Shown here piece by piece: positions 1 through 8,695 of a DNA stretch of 64,000 nt. The position numbers and the translations under genes were made by a program. The DNA is from Ascarosepion bandense (lineage: Eukaryota > Mollusca > Cephalopoda > Sepiida > Sepiidae): the NCBI GenBank assembly GCA_037127315.1, contig JBBBDQ010001156.1, forward strand, positions 598,001 through 662,000. Direction: 5' to 3'. The number at the start of each line of letters is the position of its first letter. The first letter of the stretch is position 1. A model generated the notes under the pieces. It was not told the DNA's origin, made no database searches, and saw nothing but the letters and a program-made list of their open reading frames with translations.

Positions 1-1490
1 CTCAGTGGGAACTCAGGGTTGATCCTCGGTCACGGCAATCAATAATGTAACACTACCGCAAGACGGACTGCTGCCCTTAAGCCAGATCCTGGTCGAAACG
101 GCACCAGTTGTGATACTGCAGTGCGGCTGGCCCTCAGTTCGCTCGGCGGTAACTCAGGGTTGATCCTCGATCACGGCAACCAGTTGTGATACCGCACAAG
201 GCACGGTAGTCCTTATGTGATGCTCGTCCTCGCCGACGGTCGTGACGATCCCAGTTGTGACATTGCCACCCGGTCGCGGCGATCCCGTCCAATAATGTCG
301 CCACAAAAGCTTGGTTACAGGACGTCTTTTGCAACAACGGACCACTGTCCCACGTTGTGATTAGATCCCAGAAGTCTCGTCGTGCAATTTCAATAGTCGT
401 CCGTTTTAGGTAGTCCGAACACTGGTGTACACTTGTGGGTTGAAAAAAAAAACAAAAAAAACACGGCACCAAAAACAATTAATAAAATAAATGAATGAAG
501 TCGAACACGCCTGGAGAGCTACGTAGAATGTCTTTATATAAAGAAAAAACAATGCCTGTCTTTTCCCAAGAATACAGTTGTCGAAAATGATATACAATCG
601 TCGAAAATGATTTTTACAATGGAGAGAGAAAGTTCGCCAAAAGCATCAAAGCTTCTAATCTTCAAGTAAAATGTCTAAGTTTCGTTAGCGTTGAAATAAA
701 CAGATCTCTTCAAATATTCGCCAAAGTCTCTTGTATTTCATTAAAAGTCTTTTTATTAATTCTCTATGATCAGGATTGTCAATTTTCCTATGTAACTTCT
801 AAAACAGCAAAGTTCTTTCGGGTCCTTATCGGAGTTTAACGGAATTTGCCGAGGTTGAACGAACGAAGATTCAGAATTTTGTATTTTCCCGTGATAAAAA
901 AAAAAAAAATAATAACGTTCTTTCGGGTTTCATGTCGATGGCGCATTGTTCCAAATTAACTTCTTTGAGTTAATTTTCGGCAGGCTTCATTCGAAATTAA
1001 TTCTTTAGCCATAAGTTCCATGGTGGGCGACCAGCCGTGGGTCATGGCTCCCCGGCTGGACCATTTTCCCCCCAGCCGCTACATTTCGACTGATAGCAGC
1101 TGTAATTAAAAAACTGTCACCCAACTCGAAAAACTTTCACAGACTCTGAAAAAACTGCTTCCCAACTGCGCTTTTCGTGTCGAGTATCTATTTTTATAAC
1201 CAATTTCGATCCTCTCTGGGGATCCGGCCGGCTCACAGTCTTCGGCCAATGAAAATCGGTCTCCGCCCCTTCGATTTGCGGATGTCTTAGCTCGACCAAT
1301 GAGATCATGCCAACTCACATCGAACCGAATCCAGCTCGGGCCATTTCGGACTGGTGTATTCAACAGTGGCCTTGGCATCTGGGTGACCTTATCAAATCAC
1401 TCTGACACTTGTTTTGTCTGCGCGTTTTCAGATTAGCGGAATACATTTCAAATCTAAGAGAAATCCATATTGAACATGAAAAGAGGCGTA
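1..1490. repeat. Long dispersed repeat, copy 1 (possible LTR-type element)
   Basis: Aligns by eye over more than 1 kb, same orientation, with 38086-39185. Shared landmarks are the AAAAGCT/GACGTCT block near 306-330, the ACACTGGTGTACACTTGTG block near 418-436, the AAAGTTCTTTCGGGT block near 808 and the CTGACACTT block near 1402. An internal direct repeat (AACTCAGGGTTGATCCTCG) occurs near 10 and again near 150. No long ORF is convincing. The other copy begins TGTGACA, so an LTR is possible, but no terminal CA or target duplication was found. The left end lies outside the window. Confidence 0.6.
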
Positions 1491-1635
1491 AATCATGAAA
1501 GACGAGAAATGTGTATTTATCCAAAATAACTTCGTGTAAAATCTTTTGTACAATAAAGACGGAAGCTGATGATGAGTCGCATGAAATAGGCCTACACTTC
1601 CGATTTACCATGAAATAACGTGTCTGCCATAATTT

Positions 1636-1672
1636 TATATATATATATATATATATATGTTTGTGTGCGTGC

Positions 1673-1708
<36 letters not shown>

Positions 1709-1712
1709 GTTG
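1636..1712. repeat. (TA)n then (TG)n compound microsatellite
   Basis: Pure TA dinucleotides followed by TGTGCG-interrupted TG dinucleotides. Confidence 0.95.
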
Positions 1713-1789
1713 TAAATGCATTTTTAGACAATATAAAAAGTTTCATTGATGATCAGCAAAGAAAGACACGTTCGCATTACAAAGTCCAT

Positions 1790-2180
1790 CCATATATTTA
1801 ACAGTCACGTATCACGTCACGTATCACGTATGTGCCATATCACGTATCACATATGTGCCGTATCACAGTCACGTATCACGTATGTGCCATACGTGATACT
1901 CGCTTTGGATGATTATGTCTTGGAAGTGACATGACTGACTGGGCAGGAGATTATACCGCAGTAGTTTCACGTTGCTTTCTGCGGTAGACTGGTTTCCAAG
2001 TCGAGGCTATAGAACCGAATCTGTCCTATCATTTAACTCATAACTGGAGGGAAAAGACGGATTAATATCTTTCCAAAGGTTATTTGTGCGTAAGTCAATT
2101 TAAGAAACTCGACTGGAAATCGAACTCGGCTCACCGATTTGTTGTTTCGAGACGATAACCACTGCACCACAACGCACATA
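1790..2180 (-). mobile_element. tRNA-derived SINE, minus strand, with expanded 3' end
   Basis: On the minus strand it begins with an A-box-like TGGTGCAGTGG and a B-box-like TTCGA region near 2120-2180, as in the better-preserved copy at 52397-52702. The body (PolyIII-type tRNA head, TCTACCGCAGAAAGCAA-like middle, GATCATGTC-like tail) is recognisable. At 1795-1885 the 3' motif (variants of CACGTATCACGTATGTGCCAT) has been amplified several times, which makes this copy longer than the family's usual 290-300 bp. Confidence 0.8.
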
Positions 2181-2512
2181 AACAGGAAAATGCCATTAGG
2201 AACAAAGAAAAGATTCATGGGCAGCAAATATTTTTAAAAAATATTTCGTTGAATATGACGGACATATTTATTCCGTTTGGTAAGTATGTGCGAAAACAAA
2301 AACTGTCCATTCCATCAGTATACGCGCTAAACGCCTTCAGCCTCTTCCATAAACATTTTGAAGGGAACTCGGTTTTGGTGTGTTAGTTTTTTTTTCAAGT
2401 ATGTTCGAGATTCATTTATTGTGTTGTTTTGTATATGAGTAGGAGACTGGAATCACTCATTCGTTTTTTATAAAAACAATCAGCACGCTACTCCCATTAC
2501 TAAACAAGAGAA

Positions 2513-2515
<3 letters not shown>
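2181..2515. other. Unassigned AT-rich spacer
   Basis: No convincing ORF, repeat or RNA feature was seen between the SINE and the following (TA)n tract. Confidence 0.5.

Positions 2516-2550
<35 letters not shown>
2516..2550. repeat. (TA)n microsatellite at LINE 3' end
   Basis: Pure TA tract directly followed by the T-rich (poly-A on minus) tail of the LINE at 2551. Confidence 0.95.
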
Positions 2551-2564
<14 letters not shown>

Positions 2565-2966
2565 AATCATTTCACCCCGAGCAAGGCAGAAACGCCACTG
2601 ATGTGCAGGGGGTTACATAAATGTAAAAAGATTAATTAGAAAAGAGTGAGGAGTACAAGCTAGTTAGAAAGGAACAATAGAAAGCTGAGAAAGCAGGTGC
2701 AATGACAGGTACATGGGCGGAGAGAAAGGGAAGGTTATACAGGGGAGGGGAGAGAGCTAGAGGCCAGTGGTTAGTAGGTGAGTATTAACTTTGCTTTTAA
2801 ATTTCTGGAGGTCGTAGCCGTCAGGAAAGCAAGAATACGGGAGTGAGTTCCACAGGCGGGAAGTGCGAGAGAGGAAGCTGCAGGAGTAGAATTGTCGTCT
2901 GCGTTTGGCTAACCTGACTGTGAATGGGTGGGACCCAGTTGCCAGTCTGGTTGAACGGGTAAACAC

Positions 2967-2969
<3 letters not shown>
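2551..2969 (-). pseudogene. Jockey/CR1-like LINE, 5'-truncated 3' end
   Basis: The minus strand encodes the C-terminus of the LINE reverse-transcriptase protein (RLWNSLPYSCFPDGYDLQKF, then KVNTHLLTTGL and stop), followed by a 3' UTR ending in a conserved block (CCTTGCTCGGGGTGAAATG on minus) and an A tail. It is nearly identical to 40221-40955. Only about 420 bp survive. The truncated end opens directly into another (TA)n tract, so TA dinucleotides flank both sides. Confidence 0.85.

Positions 2970-2970
<1 letters not shown>

Positions 2971-3016
<46 letters not shown>
2971..3016. repeat. (TA)n microsatellite at LINE truncation point
   Basis: Pure TA tract bordering the 5'-truncated end of the LINE. 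Confidence 0.95.
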
Positions 3017-3017
<1 letters not shown>

Positions 3018-3019
<2 letters not shown>

Positions 3020-3544
3020 AGTGAGTATAGAACGAGGAGAGAAAAGAAAAAAAAATATTTCCCTTTCAAAACATTAATTTAAACAGTGCTCGATATATGA
3101 TGTATAGAGCTGTGAATATTTATTATAAATTATGTTTTAGAACATGTACATAATTTCTTCTATATAAGTCCTCTTCTCTACAATCATATATTTATTTCAA
3201 TGTTGGGATTCCAACATATCATCATTTCTTAGAAATTCTAACCAAAAGAACCGATACCCGACCGATAAAAACGTACATTCCAACAGATAATACCATTAAT
3301 CAACAATTTCGCACTTACACACCAAGTTCTTAAAAAGTCTAACGGTCAAAACGAAAGACAAATTCCCTTAATTATCAATAACCCCAACCAACCCCACAAC
3401 AACAACGAACCAAATATAAACAGAGGATAATTCCAACTCTTACACTTTCCTCCTGATGATATGTTGGAATCCCAACATTGAAACAAACATATGATTGTAG
3501 AGAAGAGGAGATATATAGAAAAAATTATGTAAATGTTCTAAAAC

Positions 3545-3552
<8 letters not shown>
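3018..3552. mobile_element. Fold-back/MITE-like element with about 100-bp inverted arms
   Basis: Arm 1 (about 3123-3233) and arm 2 (about 3452-3551) are inverted copies. Both contain the block ATGTTGGGATTCCAACAT (or its complement), CAATCATAT and ATTATGTTTTAGAACAT. The 220-bp centre has no ORF. The flank 3018-3122 recurs inverted at 16366-16460, so it belongs to the same dispersed family. The class of transposase that moved it cannot be told from the sequence. Confidence 0.65.
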
Positions 3553-3588
<36 letters not shown>

Positions 3589-3637
3589 ATTATGTTTTAG
3601 AACATGTACATAATTTTTTCTATATAAGTCTTCTTCT
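3545..3637. repeat. (TA)n tract and third partial fold-back arm
   Basis: A TA tract (3545-3590) is followed by another copy of the outer arm (ATTATGTTTTAGAACATGTA) which stops where the inverted hammerhead-family fragment begins. Confidence 0.75.
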
Positions 3638-3682
3638 AACCCAACTGAATTGGCGTCAGTCGGCGATTCTACCTCTGATATA
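3637..3682 (-). mobile_element. Hammerhead-family fragment, inverted partial copy
   Basis: The reverse complement matches the start of the plus-strand unit at 3686-3732 (TCAGAGGTAGAATCGCCGAC shared). Together they form a near-perfect palindrome centred on a short TA tract at 3679-3690. Confidence 0.85.
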
Positions 3683-3764
3683 TATATATATCAGAGGTAG
3701 AATCGCCGACTGACATCAATTCAGTCGGGTTTCAGTCCTGAGTAAAAAGCAATCGGCTGTCTAA

Positions 3765-3808
3765 CCGTACTGATGAGCTGTGATACAGAGAAACAGATCT
3801 GTCTGCGG
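3765..3808 (+). ncRNA. Hammerhead ribozyme motif 1
   Basis: The core CTGATGA (3770-3776) and GAAA (3790-3793) surround helix II (3777-3780 with 3786-3789, loop TGATA). Helix III is minimal (CAG..CTG, 3794-3801) and is followed by TC, with predicted cleavage after C3803. Helix I pairs CCGTA (3765-3769) with TGCGG (3804-3808). The core-closing pair of helix II is G3777 against A3789, a mismatch, so activity may be reduced. Confidence 0.85.
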
Positions 3809-4054
3809 ATGACTATTTACGCTCTCACACCCTGATTGAGCACTCTGGAAGAATGGTAGACTTTGAAAAACAGTACGCATTTTTCATTCAGCAATGAATT
3901 AGAGCACTCTGGCTATTGGGCGTGTATAATGATAATATACACGCTAAAAAATCTGCCTTCTTCTACCGAGCGCCCGTATCTCAGATGTAGAATCTCCGAC
4001 TGATGCCAATTCAGTCAGGTTTCAATACTGGGCAAAAAGCAATCGGCTGTCTAA

Positions 4055-4098
4055 CCGTACTGATGAGCTGTGATACAGCGAAACAGATCTGTCTGCGG
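4055..4098 (+). ncRNA. Hammerhead ribozyme motif 2
   Basis: The core is complete: CTGATGA (4060-4066), helix II GCTG/CAGC (4067-4070 with 4076-4079), GAAA (4080-4083) and minimal helix III CAG..CTG (4084-4091), with U4092 and C4093 at the cleavage position. Helix I pairs CCGTA (4055-4059) with TGCGG (4094-4098). All conserved hammerhead residues are present and the helix II closing pair is intact, unlike motif 1. The short helix III suggests action as a dimer, as known for this class. Confidence 0.9.
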
Positions 4099-4114
4099 AT
4101 GTATATATATATAT

Positions 4115-4680
4115 TAAATGCATTTCTTCTATGAAAGTGTTAATTTGATGGTCAGCAAAATAATTGTCACTGGTCAGAAATTGATGCAAGCTCGTCATTT
4201 TCTGTAAGATTTACTTGAGTCAGCTTTGACTTTTGTCTTCGGCAGGCAAACATAGACTAAATAGATTATTCGTCTAATGTAAAAATCTCATCATTGTTTC
4301 AAAATCTCGTTATCTTTCTAAAAAAAATTACCAATAAGGCGACAATGCAACGAATCCTAAAGAAGTTCAGGTTGCATATTTCAGTATTGTTGCCAGAAAA
4401 CAAAGATTACAAGATCGCATAGTTTTTAATATCACCTGCAATTTGGTATTATATAGATTTACTATTAAGACAATAAATAATTGTGGGATAGATAACTAGT
4501 TAAAGATAAAAAGCTAAGTAAAATCATGTAGTAAGCTAAAACTACTGAGACTGGATATAAATAAACGGTAAAAACAAAATTCGTAGAAAAGTCTACAAAA
4601 GACAAAAAACGGTATGTGTTACTGAACGCATAGACATCAGCAAAAAAAGAACCCAAAATGCCAATTAGATTTCGAGGAGA
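4115..4680. other. Unassigned AT-rich spacer
   Basis: No ORF or repeat recognised between the hammerhead unit and the RTE-like LINE. Confidence 0.5.
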
Positions 4681-5165
4681 CTAAAACCAACCAAGTTGCA
4701 GAAATTTAAATACCTGAGAAGTGTTCTAACGGAGAACGGAAAGTGCGACACTGAGATCCGAAGACTTATTGCCATAGCCAAGTACGCATTAGAAAAGCTA
4801 AGAAAAATTTTTCATTGAAAAAAAAGAAAAAGAATACGAGACTAACGCGGCACTTAGACTTATTGGCATGACTAAGGACGCTTTCGAAAAGCTGAGAGGA
4901 AATTTTCATTGAATGAAAAAAATAAAGAATACTAGACTGTGATGTGCTATCTGTTTTCCTATATGGCAGCGAATGCTGAAAAAATTCCTCGGAGGTGAAG
5001 TAAAGACGCGAGACAACAGAAATCTGGTTCTACAGAAGGATGCTGAGGATACCATAGACCGAACATGTGAGCAACGACGAGATTTTGGTGAGAATGCAAA
5101 CGAAAAGGAAACTTGTACGTAACATCAGGAAGAAGCAGCTGAAGTTTCTGAAAGAAATATTTTGA
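4680..5165 (+). pseudogene. RTE-like LINE reverse-transcriptase C-terminal fragment
   Basis: Plus-strand translation in shifting frames gives remnants of the C-terminal half of an endonuclease-reverse transcriptase: KFKYL-SVLTENGKCDTEIR, LYGSEC, EIWFYRRMLRIPW, EHVSNDE and RKKQLKFL. Several frameshifts and stops break it. A stretch of about 92 bp is tandemly duplicated inside (near 4759-4845 and 4855-4935). A SINE lies between this piece and the continuation at 5605-5950. Confidence 0.75.
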
Positions 5166-5329
5166 AGAATTATCTTATCGCCGAAAAAAAAGGTGGGGGA
5201 ATTTAGCATTGAGTTTTCAGCGTAAGTTTTATTTTCTCTTTCGTTTTATAATTAATTTTGTTCGTAAACTAAAATTTGTCTAATTTCCCGAGATCTTTTA
5301 CAAACTTTTACCTTGTTAACTGGAAGCAA

Positions 5330-5605
5330 GATGAAATAAGAGATATCGGCTTGGATGCAGGTAATCGGGCAGCCTGTTCGAATTCCAGCCGAATTCATTA
5401 CAATCCCTTATGTGCTTGGAAAAGAAACCATCTCTGCTCTCCCGAGCTATAGGTAAATTCCAGAACAGACTTGGCTCTACCGCAGTAAGTGTTGGCAACC
5501 TTCCGCGGGAAAATCTTCACATAAATAGCAAGACAGACTGGGTTCTACTTCAGTAAGAGATGGTAAAATACTGCAGGATAATCTTCATACCACATGCTGT
5601 TAAGG
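5330..5605 (+). mobile_element. tRNA-derived SINE, decayed
   Basis: Plus orientation. GATATCGGC (5341) and TTCGAATTCCAG (5378) mark the tRNA-like head; GGTTCTAC..GGCAACC..CTGC-GGATAATCTTC marks the body. The body region is partly duplicated (5470-5520 and 5540-5592). The A-box is degenerate. Confidence 0.65.
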
Positions 5606-5950
5606 AACGTTTGTGGGGCCAACGTGAACCGAGTATGTGTGCAATGAGGAGGTGTTGGAAAGAATGGAAACGTAAAGGAAATTAATAGTGAGCATCATAA
5701 AGAGACAACTGAAGTTCATGGAATGAGGAAGGAGCGCTTGGAGAACCTGATACTAACAGGACAGATAGAGGGTAAAAAATACAGAGGAAAGCAGCGGATA
5801 ATATATTTGAAGGGCCTGAGCAGCTGGATGACAGAACGGAGGCTGCGAGACGTTACAGGAGAAAGCGTGCCAAGAGCCACCAGGGATAGGGAGACGTGGA
5901 AGGCCATGATCGCCTATGTCCTGAAAGGACAAGGCACATAAAAGAAGAAG
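5605..5950 (+). pseudogene. RTE-like LINE 3' end with C-terminal codons and GAAGAAG tail
   Basis: Continues the protein of 4680-5165. The frame from 5723 to the stop at 5939 reads RKERLENLILTGQIEGK, RGKQRI-YLKGLSSWM, and ends RATRDRETWKAMIAYVLKGQ, a C-terminus seen in many copies in this window. The 3' end runs into AAAAGAAGAAG, which appears to be the family's microsatellite-like tail. Upstream codons near 5630-5715 are frameshifted. Confidence 0.8.
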
Positions 5951-6024
5951 CACTTCTTCTAGAGATGTCGACTCAACCTGCCACAAATACAAGTATTTTG
6001 TCAACTGTCTATTCATCTCTAACT

Positions 6025-6584
6025 CAGGGGTCGGAAACCTTTTGGAGAGTGAGTTCCTAAAAGCTATTTAGAGTCATAGATGAGGAACTAACAGCTATGG
6101 CTTCAGTGTCATGGAGACGAGTCATGTTATTAAATATGTGAATAAATTTTCTATGTGTTTAAAGAAAGCAAGGATTCAGTATGATTTAATATTTGACGGA
6201 AATTATGTTAAAAAAATATTACATCGTAAAAATAAATGTTTCATAAATCAGTACTGAAAAAAATCCATTAAAATCGATTGAAAACACTATTTTAAATTCA
6301 TTTCACAAGTGCCTGCTCACGAAACAATTTAACAAAAAAAGTGAAAGTGAGACCGTACGCTAATTTTGGCGATCCCTACAAATGAAAAGTAAAATTAAAA
6401 CACATTCTCCAGGTAAAAAGAATAAATTTTAAATTTCGACGCAATATATTCAGACTATCAACTGTCACTTTGGTTTGGTTTATATATATATATATTTATA
6501 TCGTATCCAGAGTAAGGTAGCGGGCCAGACAAGATTCACTCGAGGGCCGGGTGTGGCCTGCGGGCCGGGGGTTGCCGACCGCTG
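6025..6584. mobile_element. Non-autonomous hAT element with 8-bp target duplication
   Basis: Starts CAGGGGTCGGAAACC and ends GGTTGCCGACCGCTG, giving imperfect terminal inverted repeats. The flanking octamers CTCTAACT (6017-6024) and CTCTAACA (6585-6592) match 7/8, the target-duplication length of hAT elements. The sequence next to the 3' end (GGGCCGG..GGCCTGCGGGCCGG) is GC-rich, as in many hAT ends. The 560-bp interior has no transposase ORF. Confidence 0.85.
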
Positions 6585-6591
6585 CTCTAAC

Positions 6592-6776
6592 ACTTTTCAA
6601 ATTTATCTTTTTCTTTTTATTTATTTCTTTTACTTATTATTTTAAATTATCTTCCGACTTTTACTCATATTTTTCTGTTTCTTTTTTCATATTACATACT
6701 AAAACGATAAATCCCATTTATTTGTACACTTTTTTTCACTATGATTCTTATTTTTTTAAGAGGCAATGTTATTTTT
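6592..6776. other. T-rich spacer
   Basis: Low-complexity T-rich sequence; the ORF through it is compositional. Confidence 0.6.
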
Positions 6777-7080
6777 ATAATCATTCCATCCCAAGCAAGG
6801 TAGGCCGCTAGTGGCGCGCAGGGGGTTACATTAAACGCAAAAAGAAGGGTACATGAGATATCGAAAGGAAGGTCAGAGAAGTCTGGGAATCAAGGAGATA
6901 GAAGATGGCAATTGATGTTGCATTTAAACTTTTGGAGATTGTAGCTTTCAGGAAAGCAAGCAAACAGAAGTGAGTTTCACAAACGCAAAGTCTGAGAAAA
7001 GAAACTGTTAGAGTCGATAAAACGACGGTCATATTTAACTATTTTGGCAGTAAAAGATTTGGAATTTGATACCAATCTAG
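6777..7080 (-). pseudogene. Jockey/CR1-like LINE 3' end (split by SINE)
   Basis: Minus-strand 3' UTR and C-terminal codons of the LINE family at 16501-19026 (CCTTGCTTGGGATGGAATG end block, degenerate CFLKATI-SKSLNAT). The copy stops at 7080, where a SINE begins, and resumes at 7418. Confidence 0.75.
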
Positions 7081-7356
7081 TCAGTTAAGTGCCATATGTG
7101 ATCTACGCTTGAGTGATCATGTCTAAAAAGGGAAGCAGAAAATGTTTTCCAGTAGTAAGTTGCTATTACTTTCCACGCAGGGCTATAGAAGGTAATCAGT
7201 CATGCCATTTAATCCATAGCGGGAGAGAATAGCGACGGATTAATAACTTTCCCAACGGTGTTATCGCGTAAGTGAATGCAACGAATTCAACTCAAATTCA
7301 AACTCGGCACTATGATTTCTCGTTCCGAACCGATATCTACTGCACAACCAAGATGC
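7081..7356 (-). mobile_element. tRNA-derived SINE inserted in a LINE
   Basis: Minus orientation. The 3' end TCAGTTAAGTGCCATA sits at 7081, the body GGCTATAGAAGGTAATC near 7180 and the tRNA-like head (GATATCTACTGCACAACC complement) at the right. It interrupts LINE sequence that continues at 7418. Confidence 0.8.
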
Positions 7357-7417
7357 CAGTATAACAGGAGTAAATACATATGATCAGAAAACCCCAAAAA
7401 AAAAAAAAACTTGCCAT

Positions 7418-7711
7418 AGCAGTAGCCATGAAAATACTCGTAGAAAAGACAGAGGGAAGCCACATCACATCAATGAGAAAATGCCAAGTCAGGATCGGTT
7501 ACATTGCGGGTCCTCCTTTAGATTTTGTCGAGAACCTCAAAATAAATAGCAGGAGCACCCAACCATATATGGCAGCAATATTCAATGCACGAACGAATGA
7601 TAGATTTGTAAAGTGCAACATGGATTCTGAATAGAAAAAATAGTAGATGCAGCTATAGATTCAATGTAGTAATTCCACTTGAGGTCGATTGAGAATGAGG
7701 CCAATGAGGCG
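7418..7711 (-). pseudogene. Jockey/CR1-like LINE reverse-transcriptase fragment (continuation)
   Basis: The minus strand shows degenerate codons matching the thumb and post-RT part of the LINE protein: equivalents of HGFCS-, IEYCCHIW and LLGLTLS can be aligned with 16900-17350. It carries stops and frameshifts. It is the upstream continuation of 6777-7080 across the SINE. Confidence 0.7.
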
Positions 7712-8408
7712 TTCTCTGTTATCTCTTTTTCTAGTTTTTATCTACCCGTTTCTATTCACGCTAACACTTCTAAATCTTCTTTTCATGCAGTTTGTTTCTT
7801 TTTCATTCCTCTTTACGTTTTCCGTTTTAAATTGTAGTCTTTCTTTTTTATTTCATTTTTTCATCTTCTCTCCCACATTTCCTCCCCGTCGGTCTTTGTT
7901 GTGATCTGAGCTTGAGGCTTGCATCCTAGGATCATGGTCTCTGGGTTATACAAGACCCCAGTCGAGAAAGAGATCATTTCTTAATCTTAAGGATTATTAC
8001 GTTCTGATTCCTCTTCGGGTACAAAACTCACTTTTAATACCCGTCAAGCTTAAGATGCGCTCAGTTCAATTTCCCTGAAAAACAGAAAAGACATATTTCA
8101 CTGCACTTCTTTCTATTTGTTTTTTTATTTTTTGTTTTTTTGTAACGTTTTTTTTTTCATCTCACTCCTTGATTCGTAATTTAAAAAAAAAAACTTTTCT
8201 GAATCCGCCTTTTCCGTTCTTTTCCATTCTTTTTGGTTTAAAAAAGGATATAAAATATACAGATGCAAAGCAAAGAATGAATGAAAAATAATTGATAAAA
8301 TAAATAAATAAATAAATAAATTAAGAAAGGAAGAAAAGACAGGGGTCTTCTAAATATAAAAGGAGGAGAAAAACAATTAAAATTGGTCTGAAAGATGAGT
8401 TTATGAAA
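7712..8408. other. Unassigned T-rich then A-rich spacer
   Basis: Contains homopolymer T runs (8120-8155) and an (AAAT)n patch (8300-8320). No gene or known repeat was recognised. Confidence 0.5.
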
Positions 8409-8695
8409 TCTAAACTTATTTTAAAAATGGAACTTTGTGTGTGTGTGTGTGTGTGTGTGTTTGTGTGTGTGTGTCCCTTACCTATAGAGTCCGAAACGGC
8501 TGAACCGACTTGCTTGAAAATTTACACAGTTGTACTATAAGCGTCTGTGAGTGTTCTTAGCTAGGTTTTGTGCCGAGGTACCCCCGATAAATATCGAAAA
8601 TCGATAATCGAAAAAATTGGGTAATAGAAGGAGTGGTCTGATTTTAATCAAATTTGACACACTAATAGATAAGTACATAAGAAACGATATTCATG
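8409..8695 (+). mobile_element. Non-autonomous Helitron, 5' part
   Basis: Starts TCTAAACTTATTTTAAAAATG after an A, as do the 5' ends of the complete copies at 44086-44816 and 57319-57802. It continues through a (TG)n tract (8435-8474), CTATAGAGTCCGAAACGGCTGA and GATAATCGAAAAAATTGGGT. It is truncated near GATATTCATG, with no 3' hairpin or CTAG end. Confidence 0.75.

Larger units (their letters stand above)
3683..4101 (+). mobile_element. Hammerhead-bearing retroelement unit (retrozyme or Penelope terminal repeat)
   Basis: One full unit and part of a second lie in direct repeat. The segment 3686-3808 (GTAGAATC..GACTGACATCAATTCAG..AAGCAATCGGCTGTCTAACC..hammerhead) recurs at 3976-4098. Self-cleavage sites are predicted after 3803 and after 4093, giving a 290-nt unit. 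There is no ORF of note, so it is non-autonomous. It is bounded by TA dinucleotide tracts on both sides. Related decayed copies lie at 10440-10622 and 61190-61792. Type I hammerheads with a very short helix III are known from Penelope-like elements and small metazoan retrozymes; assignment to either is inferred. Confidence 0.8.
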
